From: Candidatus Curtissbacteria bacterium RIFCSPLOWO2_02_FULL_40_11
GTDB lineage: Bacteria; Patescibacteriota; Microgenomatia; Curtissbacterales; GWA2-41-24
Assembly: GCA_001776505.1 (NCBI GenBank)
Contig: MFBV01000014.1
Location: 1-33,739, forward strand
Length of the DNA: 33,739 nucleotides
Reading direction: 5' to 3'
Positions within the stretch are counted from its first letter, which is position 1. Every line of letters starts with the position of its first letter. Made by a program: the position numbers and the translations under genes. Positions 8,761 through 17,417 of this stretch are shown here, one piece after another. The notes under the pieces were generated by a model that had not been told where the DNA came from, searched no databases, and was given only the letters and a program-made list of their open reading frames with translations.

Positions 8761-9408
8761 GTAGCTAAGCAGTATAGATTAAATCAACAGATAAGAGCAT
8801 CTGAGATTCGCCTAATTGATGATAAAGGCAAACAACTGGGAATAATTCCGCTAACGGAAGCATTTAAAAAAGCCCAAGAAAGTGAACAGGATCTAGTTGA
8901 AATCGCGCCTGATGCCAAACCTCCAGTAGTAAAAATAATCGATTTTAAAAAATTCAAGTATTTAGAAGAAAGGAAAAAGAAAGAAGCCAGAAAAAAAACT
9001 AAAGAAATCGAGCTGAAAGAGATCCGCTTTTCTCCGTTTATTGGGAAGCATGATTTGGAAACAGGATTGAAAAAAGTAAAAAAGTTTCTTTCCGAGGGAG
9101 ATCTTGTTAAAATAAGCATCGTCTTCAAAGGCAGACAAATGGCCCACACTGAGTTTGGGCCTAAACTTTTAGAAAAAATACTATCTGAGTTGGGTGAAAA
9201 CGTTCAAAAGGAAAGAGATTCAAAGTTTCATGGTAGACGCTATGTAACAATAATAAAACCCGTAAAAACCAGCCAAAATAAAAGGGAAACAACAAAAGAT
9301 GAAACTAAAAACAAAAAAGGCAGCAGCGAAAAGGTTCAAAATAACTCCAAAAGGGAAAATCCTCAGGGGTCGCCAGATGAGCTCACACCTAAAAGCAGCA
9401 AAAAGTAA
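8761..9408 (+). CDS. infC: translation initiation factor IF-3 with non-canonical start codon (GTA 8761 proposed)
   Basis: In-frame VAKQYRLNQQIRASEIRLIDDKGKQLGIIPLTEAFKKAQ...VKISIVFKGRQMAHTEFG...YVTIIKP. In-frame TAG at 8755-8757; no ATG/GTG/TTG until TTG 9055; SD AAGGAGG at ~8748-8754. Confidence 0.88.
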   Translation, partial: VAKQYRLNQQIRASEIRLIDDKGKQLGIIPLTEAFKKAQESEQDLVEIAPDAKPPVVKIIDFKKFKYLEERKKKEARKKTKEIELKEIRFSPFIGKHDLETGLKKVKKFLSEGDLVKISIVFKGRQMAHTEFGPKLLEKILSELGENVQKERDSKFHGRRYVTIIKPVKTSQNKRETTKDETKNKKGSSEKVQNNSKRENPQGSPDELTPKSSKK

Positions 9409-9490
9409 AAGCGCAAGAGGGAGATATAAGAGAACAGCGCTAGTTTCACCTTCCCAGAAAAAAAATATAGCCAGGTTATTAGCAAGCTAA
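9299..9490 (+). CDS. rpmI: 50S ribosomal protein bL35
   Basis: MKLKTKKAAAKRFKITPKGKILRG...KSKSARGRYKRTALVS. Confidence 0.93.
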   Translation: MKLKTKKAAAKRFKITPKGKILRGRQMSSHLKAAKSKSARGRYKRTALVSPSQKKNIARLLAS

Positions 9491-9491
9491 C

Positions 9492-9833
9492 ATGAGAATA
9501 AAAAGAGGTGTTACAACCAGTAAAAGACACAAAAAAATACTTAAAGCCGCAAAGGGGTTCCGCGGAGGCCGCTCCAAGCTTTACAAACAAGCTCGTGAGG
9601 CAACTATCCATGCTGGCGCGGATGCCTACCGCGGTAGAAAAGAAAAAAAAAGACAAATGCGCTCTCTTTGGATCACTAGAATTAATGCAGCTTTAAAAGA
9701 GCACAACATTTCTTATAATCAATTTATAGCCAAACTCAAAAAGAAAAACATTGAACTTGATCGGAAAATTCTCTCACAAATCGCACTCGAAAACCCGGAT
9801 ACCTTCGAGAAGATTGTCAAGAAAGTCATTTAA
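9492..9833 (+). CDS. rplT: 50S ribosomal protein bL20
   Basis: MRIKRGVTTSKRHKKILKAAKGFRGGRSKLYKQAREA...RRKEKKRQMRSLWITRINAA-like. Confidence 0.96.
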   Translation: MRIKRGVTTSKRHKKILKAAKGFRGGRSKLYKQAREATIHAGADAYRGRKEKKRQMRSLWITRINAALKEHNISYNQFIAKLKKKNIELDRKILSQIALENPDTFEKIVKKVI

Positions 9834-9863
9834 ATACTTGTCGTAAGTTGCTAAACTAAACTA

Positions 9864-10076
9864 ATGAAGCCTAATGGTTTTATAAGTTTTATAATTATCT
9901 TAATAGCAATAGCCATCCTTGCTCTCCTTTATGTTTTAACAAACAAAATAGCCACAAAAAGTACCCCTGACGAAATTCGAACAATCACAACCCCACAGAG
10001 AATTGAAGAAACTCAAGATGTAGTTAATGAGCTCCAGCAGAAATCAATCGAAAGACAAACAATTGAGATTAAGTAG
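9864..10076 (+). CDS. hypothetical small single-TM protein
   Basis: 70-aa ORF with TM FIIILIAIAILALLYVL between rplT and pheS. Confidence 0.5.
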   Translation: MKPNGFISFIIILIAIAILALLYVLTNKIATKSTPDEIRTITTPQRIEETQDVVNELQQKSIERQTIEIK

Positions 10077-10113
10077 CCTCACAGTCACTCCTTTTGTATA
10101 ATTGACCCAAATC

Positions 10114-11145
10114 ATGGAAAAACGAATCCGAAAAATTCTCAATGAAGCTGCGAAAGAATTTGAATCGGCGGGCGATGAAAGTGAAATCGATCAGCTTTAC
10201 GTAAAATATTTTGGCAAAAAATCACCTCTTAACAAACTAACTAAGAAAATATCGACTCTCGATCCTGCTTTAAAACCCAAAGCAGGGCAAAATATAAATA
10301 AGGCAAAAAGCACGCTTGAGAAGTTATTTGATAGAGCTAAAAGAAATGTAAAAACTAAAAAAGCTTCAGCAACAAAATATATAGATGTTACAGCTCCGGG
10401 TAAAAAAATAACCATAGGCCATCTGCACTTAGTTTCTCAAGCTATAGAAGAAATAGTCACAATATTTTCAAAGCTTGGTTACAGCTTACAAAGCTATCCT
10501 GAAATAGATTGGGATTGGTATGCATTCGAATCTCTGAATATGCCTAAAGACCATCCCGCCAGAGATGACTGGGAAACATTTTTTGTTAAAGCCCCACCTA
10601 ATCCTAAACTAGGCAACCAAGTTCTGACTCCCCATACATCCAATGGCCAAGTCCGGGAAATGGAAAACGTTAAAAAACCACCTATTAGGATGATAAACAT
10701 TGCCAGGTGCTATCGAAGACAAATTGATATTTCACACACACCTATGTTTCATCAATTTGAAGGCCTACTTATAGATAAAAACATTTCTATACCTAACCTT
10801 AAAGGTACGTTTGATTACTTCACAACTAATTTTTTTGGCAAAAATAGAGTAACGCGTCTTCGCCCCCACCATTTCCGATTCACCGAACCATCTTTTGAAG
10901 TAGACGTGACTTGTGATGTTTGCGGTGGAAAAAGTTGCAGAATCTGCAAAAGTGGATGGCTAGAACTCGGCGGAGCAGGTATGGTTCATCCAAAAGTACT
11001 CGAAGCCGGGAAAATAGATCCCAAAAAATACTCGGGTTTTGCTTTCGGATGGGGAATCGAAAGAACCATCTCTATGAAAACTAAAATTCCAGATATCAGA
11101 CTTCTTTACCAAAACGACATCAGGTTTTTGGAGCAATTCTCATGA
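10114..11145 (+). CDS. pheS: phenylalanyl-tRNA synthetase alpha subunit
   Basis: GHLHLVSQAIEEI, FEGLLIDKNISIPNLKG, GGAGMVHPKVLEA, FAFGWGIERTISMK; ATG 10114 preferred over TTG 10102 because TATAAT occupies 10097-10102. Confidence 0.93.
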   Translation: MEKRIRKILNEAAKEFESAGDESEIDQLYVKYFGKKSPLNKLTKKISTLDPALKPKAGQNINKAKSTLEKLFDRAKRNVKTKKASATKYIDVTAPGKKITIGHLHLVSQAIEEIVTIFSKLGYSLQSYPEIDWDWYAFESLNMPKDHPARDDWETFFVKAPPNPKLGNQVLTPHTSNGQVREMENVKKPPIRMINIARCYRRQIDISHTPMFHQFEGLLIDKNISIPNLKGTFDYFTTNFFGKNRVTRLRPHHFRFTEPSFEVDVTCDVCGGKSCRICKSGWLELGGAGMVHPKVLEAGKIDPKKYSGFAFGWGIERTISMKTKIPDIRLLYQNDIRFLEQFS

Positions 11146-13229
11146 ACATTAGCGTCCCAGTATCTTGGCTGAGAGAATATGTAAAAACAGACATTACAGC
11201 TAAAACTTTAGCAAATGCACTTTCACTTTCTGGTCCTTCGGTAGAAAAAATTGAAAAAAGGGGTAACGAGTTAATTTTTGAACTTGAAGTAACCACCAAT
11301 AGAACTGATGCTTATTCTATTTTCGGAATTGCTCGAGAATCAAATGCGATCCTTAATGCTCAAAGCTTAAAGTCATCACTAGTAAAACCCGGAGGGTTAA
11401 ATCTTAACCTTGATCCTGACAAATCTAAACCGTTATTACTCGATATTGTTATTAAAGACAAAAATCTTTGCCCGCGGTTTACCGCAATAATTGTCGACAA
11501 TATAAAAATCCAGCCGTCACCTGCATATATTCGCAATCGTCTATCAGCATCAGGAATAAGAGCTATTAACAACATTGTAGATATTTCTAACTATATTATG
11601 CTTGAGCTAGGCCAACCTATGCATACATTTGATTTCGACAAAATAAAAGGCGCAAAAATGACCCTTCGCAAATCCCAAAAAGGTGAATCTATAAAAACCT
11701 TAGACGGTAACATCCATAAACTGCCGGAAGGGTCGATTGTTATTGAAGATTCAGAAAGACTAATAGATCTTTGCGGTATCATGGGTGGATTAAATTCCAC
11801 TGTTTCAAGAAGAACTAAAAGAGTTCTTCTGTTCACTCAAGCTTATAATGCTCAAGCTATCAGAAAAACAACACAAGCCCTGGCTTTTAGAACTGAGGCT
11901 GCATCCCGATTTGAAAAAGGCATAGACCTTGAAGGCGTACTTCCCGCCTTATCTAGAGCGGTCTATTTAGCTAAACAAACAGCGGGAGCGCAAATAGCCT
12001 CAGAGCTAATTGATATATATCCCGATAAACAAAAAAGTAAAACATTCAGGCTCAATTTTAATAAACTCAATAACTATTTAGGTATAAATTTAGAACAGTC
12101 AAAATCTGTCCAAATCCTCAAATCTTTAGGTTTCCAGACAAAACAGAATCCAAATCAAATAGTAGTAACCGTTCCATCATGGCGAACCCAAGATATAGAA
12201 AGCGATGTGGATCTAATTGAAGAAATCGCCAGAATCTACGGTTATCACAAATTACCTTCCAAGCTGCCAACTGGTGAAACACCCCAAACAAAAGAAAGTG
12301 ATTTAAAAGAAGTTATCAGTCTTAAAAACGCTCTGAAATATTTAGGGCTAACTGAAGTCATCACCTATTCAATAATTTCCAAAAATCTTCTCAAGGTTTC
12401 AAAAAGAAGTGAAAAAAACAGCGTTGAACTTACTAATCCCCTAACGGAGGAGTGGCAATTCATGCGGCCGACTATTATTCCCTCACTACTCAAAGTAATA
12501 TCCGAAAACCGACACCTGTCGCCTTCAGCGAACCTCGCTCGCCTCGCTGCGGAGCGGGCCCCTGGCGGGACATCTGACATCCGGCTGTTTGAGGTTGCCA
12601 AAACTTATTTGCCCCAAAAAAATAATTTACCTAAGCAAGATCTGATGCTTGCCATCTGTTTAGCAGATGCCAATTTCTATCAAGCCAAGGGCGTTGTTGA
12701 AAATATTTGCAACTATCTGCAAAGAAAAATGACATTCGCCAAACTTTCTAAAAATCATCCTCTTTTGGGACAAAACCAATCAGCAGAAATCAAATCAACT
12801 GACGAAATTATTGGCACTATTGGCGCCGTCAAGGAAGAGATTTTAAACCAATTTGAAATCAGCACAAAAACTTACGCGATAGAAATCAATCTCACAAAAA
12901 TCTATCAGTTACCCTCGTCTCTCCCTCAATATCATCCAATACCTAAATACCCGCCGGTAATTGAAGACATTTCAGCAGTTGTTGCGACAGTTTTACCGCT
13001 TGAAGAAATTATTGACGAAGTTAAAAAATCCGGCACGCCGCTCATCAACAAAGTAGATGTTGTCGATATTTTCGAAAACGAAAAGCTGGGGGAAAACAAA
13101 AAGTCTGTCACTCTTCGCCTGACCTTTCAAAAAACTTCCGGCACGCCAACTTTGGATGAAGCAAATCAAGTTAAAGAAAAAATAATTTCACACCTTGAAA
13201 AAACTTTCAGAGCCAAAGTACGCAAATAG
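11142..13229 (+). CDS. pheT: phenylalanyl-tRNA synthetase beta subunit lacking the EMAP-like tRNA-binding domain
   Basis: MNISVPVSWLREYVKTDITAKTLANALSLSGPSVEKIEK runs straight into FELEVTTNRTDAYSIFGIARE; B3/4, B5 and C-terminal FDX-ACB regions present; overlaps pheS by 4 nt. Confidence 0.93.
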   Translation: MNISVPVSWLREYVKTDITAKTLANALSLSGPSVEKIEKRGNELIFELEVTTNRTDAYSIFGIARESNAILNAQSLKSSLVKPGGLNLNLDPDKSKPLLLDIVIKDKNLCPRFTAIIVDNIKIQPSPAYIRNRLSASGIRAINNIVDISNYIMLELGQPMHTFDFDKIKGAKMTLRKSQKGESIKTLDGNIHKLPEGSIVIEDSERLIDLCGIMGGLNSTVSRRTKRVLLFTQAYNAQAIRKTTQALAFRTEAASRFEKGIDLEGVLPALSRAVYLAKQTAGAQIASELIDIYPDKQKSKTFRLNFNKLNNYLGINLEQSKSVQILKSLGFQTKQNPNQIVVTVPSWRTQDIESDVDLIEEIARIYGYHKLPSKLPTGETPQTKESDLKEVISLKNALKYLGLTEVITYSIISKNLLKVSKRSEKNSVELTNPLTEEWQFMRPTIIPSLLKVISENRHLSPSANLARLAAERAPGGTSDIRLFEVAKTYLPQKNNLPKQDLMLAICLADANFYQAKGVVENICNYLQRKMTFAKLSKNHPLLGQNQSAEIKSTDEIIGTIGAVKEEILNQFEISTKTYAIEINLTKIYQLPSSLPQYHPIPKYPPVIEDISAVVATVLPLEEIIDEVKKSGTPLINKVDVVDIFENEKLGENKKSVTLRLTFQKTSGTPTLDEANQVKEKIISHLEKTFRAKVRK
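12515..12592 (+). repeat. GC-rich palindromic element inserted in frame in pheT
   Basis: cagcgaacctcGCTCGCCTCGCTgcggAGCGGGcccctggcggg, encoding SANLARLAAERAPGG; shares GCTCGCCTCGCT and AGCGGG with the element at 27440-27473 (reverse complement). Confidence 0.5.
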
Positions 13230-13280
13230 TTAACCTATGAGGTTTTAAGCACGCCCCCTTGCGCTGTTACGCGCTTAGAT

Positions 13281-13397
13281 TTACTGTCGATAGAAATCCA
13301 GGAAAACAGTTTTTCCTTCGCGAATTGCTTTGTCAAAATCCGTTTTTTCAAAAGCTAAATAAGGCGAGGTATTCCCTGCAATTAATGTCCCCAACGA
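13281..13397 (-). pseudogene. remnant of a thioredoxin-like gene truncated before the CxxC motif
   Basis: Minus-frame SLGTLIAGNTSPYLAFEKTDFDKAIREGKTVFLDFYRQ*, resembling the 'DF.KA..EGK.VFLDFYA.WC..C' start of Trx-like proteins. Confidence 0.5.
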
Positions 13398-13425
13398 TTA
13401 TCCTCATTGCTAATCAATACTCTGA

Positions 13426-15990
13426 TCAGTTCCAAGGCTCACCAACAGAAATTTCTATCTCACTTTCAGAATCTCTACCAGCCTCATTGTAGGCTTTTGC
13501 CTTTATTTTATGCTTGCCTTTGTTTGCCTCAGCAAACGTGAAGTTAAATTTGACATTAGAATTATTGCCGCTTTTTGTGTTTTTAATAGCTCCGTCTACA
13601 TAAAATTCAACCTTGGTTATGTCCCGTCCGGATTTAATATCAGCCTCGGTTTCAAAACTGAAGTCTACCTGGCTATTGCCGCTTGGCTTTTTAATATTAA
13701 TTTTTATTTCGTCAGGATCCTGAGTCGGTTCAGTTTTTAATTCACCGGGTGGCCTGAACTTGGAGTCAGGATGACTGGCAGCCCAAGCATCGATTCCTTC
13801 TTGCCAACGATTTCTCCCGTCAGTTGAAACAGGATCAAACTCCAAAAATACATAATATTCTTGCCCATCGAGTGTCTTCTGAACTAAGCAGTCTTGTGTA
13901 GGTTCTGTCCCTTTAATAAAGAACTCGCTTCTTTTAGGAAAATCGCGACACGGAAGCCCTCCACTAAAAGAATCAATTTCGAGGGCAATTACGTTGTCAG
14001 GTTTATTGAATTCCTCACTCTCTTTTTTGCTTAGCACAAAACTCATAATTCTATTCCAAATTGGAGTAGCTCCGGTTACCCCAGATGCAATCTGAGGATT
14101 CATTGGAGAATTATCATTATTACCTACCCAAGTTCCAACAACTATCGAAGGCGTATAACCAACAGCCCAATTGTCGCGCTTATCATCTGTAGTTCCAGTC
14201 TTAACCGCAACTGTTTTCCCGGGAATTCTTAAGAGCGAATTAGCGCCGAAAACTTGTGTTCTGGCAACATTATCAGAAAGGATATGTGAAATTAAATATA
14301 CGATATCTCCACCGAGAACCCGCTTTTCCTTAACATCCTTCTTTTCCTCCAAGACTTTCCCGCTCCTGTCTTCAATTTTCAGAATAGGTGCGGGCTCTAC
14401 ATAGTTACCCTCATTAGCTAAAGTCGCATAACCCGTAGCAAGCTCAAGCAGTCTTACCTCTCCGCCTCCAAGAGTCACTGCTAAGCCGAGTCTCGATAAG
14501 TTTTCATCAGTTGGCTCAAGAGATTTAATTCCAGAATCAAACGCTGTCCTAAGCATATTCTTTACACCAACCAAAGCGGTCATTTTTACAGCCGCGATAT
14601 TAATCGAATTCCCCAATGCAAACCGAACTTGAACCGGCCCCTTAAATGTACCGTCGTAATTTACGGGCTTATAAGGAGGTTGCCCGGCCCCTCCAGGGAA
14701 TTCCGTAGGCACATCCATAATTACTGTTGCAGGCGTGTAGCCAGCCTTAAACCCTGTCGCATAGGTAAAAGGTTTTAGGGCTGAACCTGGCTGTCTTAAG
14801 GATAGAGCAACATTAACCTGTCCATCATATTGCTTCGCGAAGAAGTCTTTTGAGCCCACCATCGCGAGTATCTCGCCTTTTTTGGAATCGAGTACTACTG
14901 CTGCCCCATTGCCTACATTTAGATCAACCAGTTTTGCTATTTCTTCGGCTACAATTTTCTGAGCCTCCTTCTGCAATTCAAAATCAAGCGATGTCGTTAC
15001 TTTAAGGCCGCCTTGTTCAACAAATTTCTCGCCGTATTTTTCAACTAAAATATCCCGTATGTAAAACACAAAATGAGGCGCTCTTATACCTTGATCATCA
15101 GGACTAAATTCTACATTTGGCAATTCCTTTTTTATCTGTTCCTCCTGTTCACGCGTTATATGATCGTCTTCACGCATTCTACGAACCACAGCCTCCGCTC
15201 TTTCAATGTATGCGTCAGGATTTGTGCCGTAAGGTGAATAAAAAGTAGGTCTTTGCGGTAATCCGGCTAAAATGACTGCTTCAGTCAGAGTCAAGTCCTT
15301 TGCATCTTTTCTAAAATATGTTTGAGAAGCAGCTTCAATACCCCAAGCAGTTCCTCCATAAGGAACCTCATTAAAGTAAATCTGTAAGATTTCGTCTTTG
15401 GTATATTTTCGCTCTACCTGAACTGTTAAAATTGATTCTTTTATTTTTCGAGCAATTGTTCTTTCGGGAGAAAGTAGAGTATTCTTCACAACCTGTTGAG
15501 TTATTGTCGATCCACCCTGCAAGTTTCGCAGAAATACAATGTTGAGTGCCGCTCTCACTATTCCAAACGGCGAAAATCCTTGATGCTTATAAAAATTCTT
15601 ATCCTCAATTGAAATCGTCGCTTGCTTTACATAATCCGGCAGTTCCCCCCAGTTAACAAGAGCTCTGTTTTTATCACCAAAAATATCGTACAGAAGCTCT
15701 CCTTCTCTGTCGTATATTTTCGTGGAAAGGGAAGCATCACGTTCTGTTAGCTTGTATGGTGAAGGTAAATCCTTAGCAAAAATTACAAATGAAAAAATCG
15801 TAAAAATAATTAATAATATTAACGAGAAAAAAATTAAAGTTGAAGCAACACCAAAAAAGCGTATCCAAAAGCGCCTACGGTTGAAATTTGATTGCTGCAG
15901 GAATGGATGATTTTGGCGATGATAGCGAGAAATTTTTGAAACCCTGGAAGAAAATTTTCTGGCACCAGGTCTATTTAGCCTAAATTTCAT
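13426..15990 (-). CDS. penicillin-binding protein 1A (transglycosylase/transpeptidase) with C-terminal Ig-like domain
   Basis: SIEDKNFYKHQGFSPFGIVRAA, GGSTITQQVVKN, RQPGSALKPFTYATG, VAVKTGTTDDKRDNWAVGY. Confidence 0.95.
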   Translation of the reverse strand: MKFRLNRPGARKFSSRVSKISRYHRQNHPFLQQSNFNRRRFWIRFFGVASTLIFFSLILLIIFTIFSFVIFAKDLPSPYKLTERDASLSTKIYDREGELLYDIFGDKNRALVNWGELPDYVKQATISIEDKNFYKHQGFSPFGIVRAALNIVFLRNLQGGSTITQQVVKNTLLSPERTIARKIKESILTVQVERKYTKDEILQIYFNEVPYGGTAWGIEAASQTYFRKDAKDLTLTEAVILAGLPQRPTFYSPYGTNPDAYIERAEAVVRRMREDDHITREQEEQIKKELPNVEFSPDDQGIRAPHFVFYIRDILVEKYGEKFVEQGGLKVTTSLDFELQKEAQKIVAEEIAKLVDLNVGNGAAVVLDSKKGEILAMVGSKDFFAKQYDGQVNVALSLRQPGSALKPFTYATGFKAGYTPATVIMDVPTEFPGGAGQPPYKPVNYDGTFKGPVQVRFALGNSINIAAVKMTALVGVKNMLRTAFDSGIKSLEPTDENLSRLGLAVTLGGGEVRLLELATGYATLANEGNYVEPAPILKIEDRSGKVLEEKKDVKEKRVLGGDIVYLISHILSDNVARTQVFGANSLLRIPGKTVAVKTGTTDDKRDNWAVGYTPSIVVGTWVGNNDNSPMNPQIASGVTGATPIWNRIMSFVLSKKESEEFNKPDNVIALEIDSFSGGLPCRDFPKRSEFFIKGTEPTQDCLVQKTLDGQEYYVFLEFDPVSTDGRNRWQEGIDAWAASHPDSKFRPPGELKTEPTQDPDEIKINIKKPSGNSQVDFSFETEADIKSGRDITKVEFYVDGAIKNTKSGNNSNVKFNFTFAEANKGKHKIKAKAYNEAGRDSESEIEISVGEPWN

Positions 15991-16090
15991 AAGATAACAA
16001 CCCAGGATTCGTCAGTGAATTTCTACCCCGCAAACACACTAGGCCGATATCGCTAATTATATATGGAAAATCTAGCTAATTAAAGACTGT

Positions 16091-16096
16091 TATAAT
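16091..16096 (+). promoter_or_regulatory. -10 box of tyrS (predicted leaderless; weak -35)
   Basis: TATAAT 16091-16096; ATG at 16108. Confidence 0.45.
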
Positions 16097-16107
16097 GAAT
16101 CCTAAAT

Positions 16108-17244
16108 ATGAACAAGATTGATCAAATCTTAAATCGCAGCGTTAAACAAATCCTGCCAAATAAAGAAGGCCTTGAAAAGTTGATGGACTCAAAAAAAATC
16201 CGCGTTTATCTTGGAGTGGATCCCACAGGCCCGAAACTCCATTTAGGTCACAGCATCCCTCTTAAAAAACTTCAGGAATTTGCCGACCTCGGACATGAAG
16301 CTATTTTATTATTCGGTACAGGAACCGTTCTGGCCGGCGATCCTTCGCAAAGAAACGAAGCTCGTAAAAAAATCGCCGGCACCGAAATTGACGAAAATAT
16401 CAAAACATGGAAATCTCAAGCAGAAAAAATTATCAATTTCGACAAAGTCAAAATAAAGTATAACGGCGATTGGCTCTTAAAATTAAACTATGCGGACATT
16501 ATTAACATCGCCTCAAACATCTCCTCAACCCAACTCTATAAACGCGAAATGTTCCAAGAAAGAACAAAGCGTGGACAAACAGTTTGGACACATGAGACAC
16601 TTTATCCGCTTTTTCAGGGTTATGATTCAGTCGCTATGGACGTCGATCTGGAAATTGGTGGGACTGATCAAACTTTTAACATGCTTATTGGCCGCGAACT
16701 TCAAAAGAAAATGAACAAGCGCGAAAAATTCGTTTTAATAACACCTCTAATTTCCGGAACAGACGGCAAACCAATGAGCAAATCATCCGGCAACTGCATT
16801 TGGCTTGACGATTCAGCTTCCGAGATGTTCGGCAAAATAATGTCAATGGCAGACATTCAAATCGAAGAATATTGGCAGATGTTAACAGATCTTCCAATCA
16901 GTAAGCTTAAAGGCTTAAAACCACTCGATGCAAAAAAAATGCTCGCTTACGAAATCGTCGAGCTTTACAAAGGAGAAACCTCGGCAAAGAAAACCCAAAA
17001 AGAATTTGAGGCCGTTTACCAAAAAGGCGCTAAGCCAAGAGATATTGACGTAAATGTTCAAGAAAACGTTTCTTTGACGGAAGCAATTTCCGCCTTTATG
17101 CCAAGCAAATCCCAAGCGAAAAGACTCATTGGTCAAGGAGCCGTTGAAATTGACGGGCAAATAGTAAAAGATGGGAGCGTAAAGACTCAAAAAGGTCAGG
17201 TCTTAAAAATCGGCAAAAAAACTTATGCTAAAGTAGGAAAATGA
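16108..17244 (+). CDS. tyrS: tyrosyl-tRNA synthetase
   Basis: VDPTGPKLHLGHS (HIGH), MEVGGTDQ-like DLEIGGTDQTFN, KPMSKSSGN (KMSKS), C-terminal S4 domain. Confidence 0.95.
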   Translation: MNKIDQILNRSVKQILPNKEGLEKLMDSKKIRVYLGVDPTGPKLHLGHSIPLKKLQEFADLGHEAILLFGTGTVLAGDPSQRNEARKKIAGTEIDENIKTWKSQAEKIINFDKVKIKYNGDWLLKLNYADIINIASNISSTQLYKREMFQERTKRGQTVWTHETLYPLFQGYDSVAMDVDLEIGGTDQTFNMLIGRELQKKMNKREKFVLITPLISGTDGKPMSKSSGNCIWLDDSASEMFGKIMSMADIQIEEYWQMLTDLPISKLKGLKPLDAKKMLAYEIVELYKGETSAKKTQKEFEAVYQKGAKPRDIDVNVQENVSLTEAISAFMPSKSQAKRLIGQGAVEIDGQIVKDGSVKTQKGQVLKIGKKTYAKVGK

Positions 17245-17357
17245 AACTCTTTAAAAAATCTTATTTAAAACACGCCTGGAAAATTATCATTCTAATCAGC
17301 GGCCTGATATTCATTATTGGCCAGTTTGCTATTTACCTGATCTACGGACTGCAGTAA
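17241..17357 (+). CDS. short single-TM protein (38 aa)
   Basis: ATGA overlap with the tyrS stop; MKLFKKSYLKHAWKIIILISGLIFIIGQFAIYLIYGLQ*; below the supplied ORF length cutoff. Confidence 0.5.
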   Translation: MKLFKKSYLKHAWKIIILISGLIFIIGQFAIYLIYGLQ

Positions 17358-17417
17358 TTGGTAAATCGTATTTCGCGCTTCGGATTTCTAAATTTGTTAA
17401 AATTTAGCAAATTTAAC

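Noticed and set aside
9508-9696. ORF 9508..9696 (+)
   Set aside because: Alternative frame entirely inside rplT.
13259-13492. ORF 13259..13492 (+)
   Set aside because: Antisense to the thioredoxin-like remnant and the PBP1A 3' end; no domain signal.
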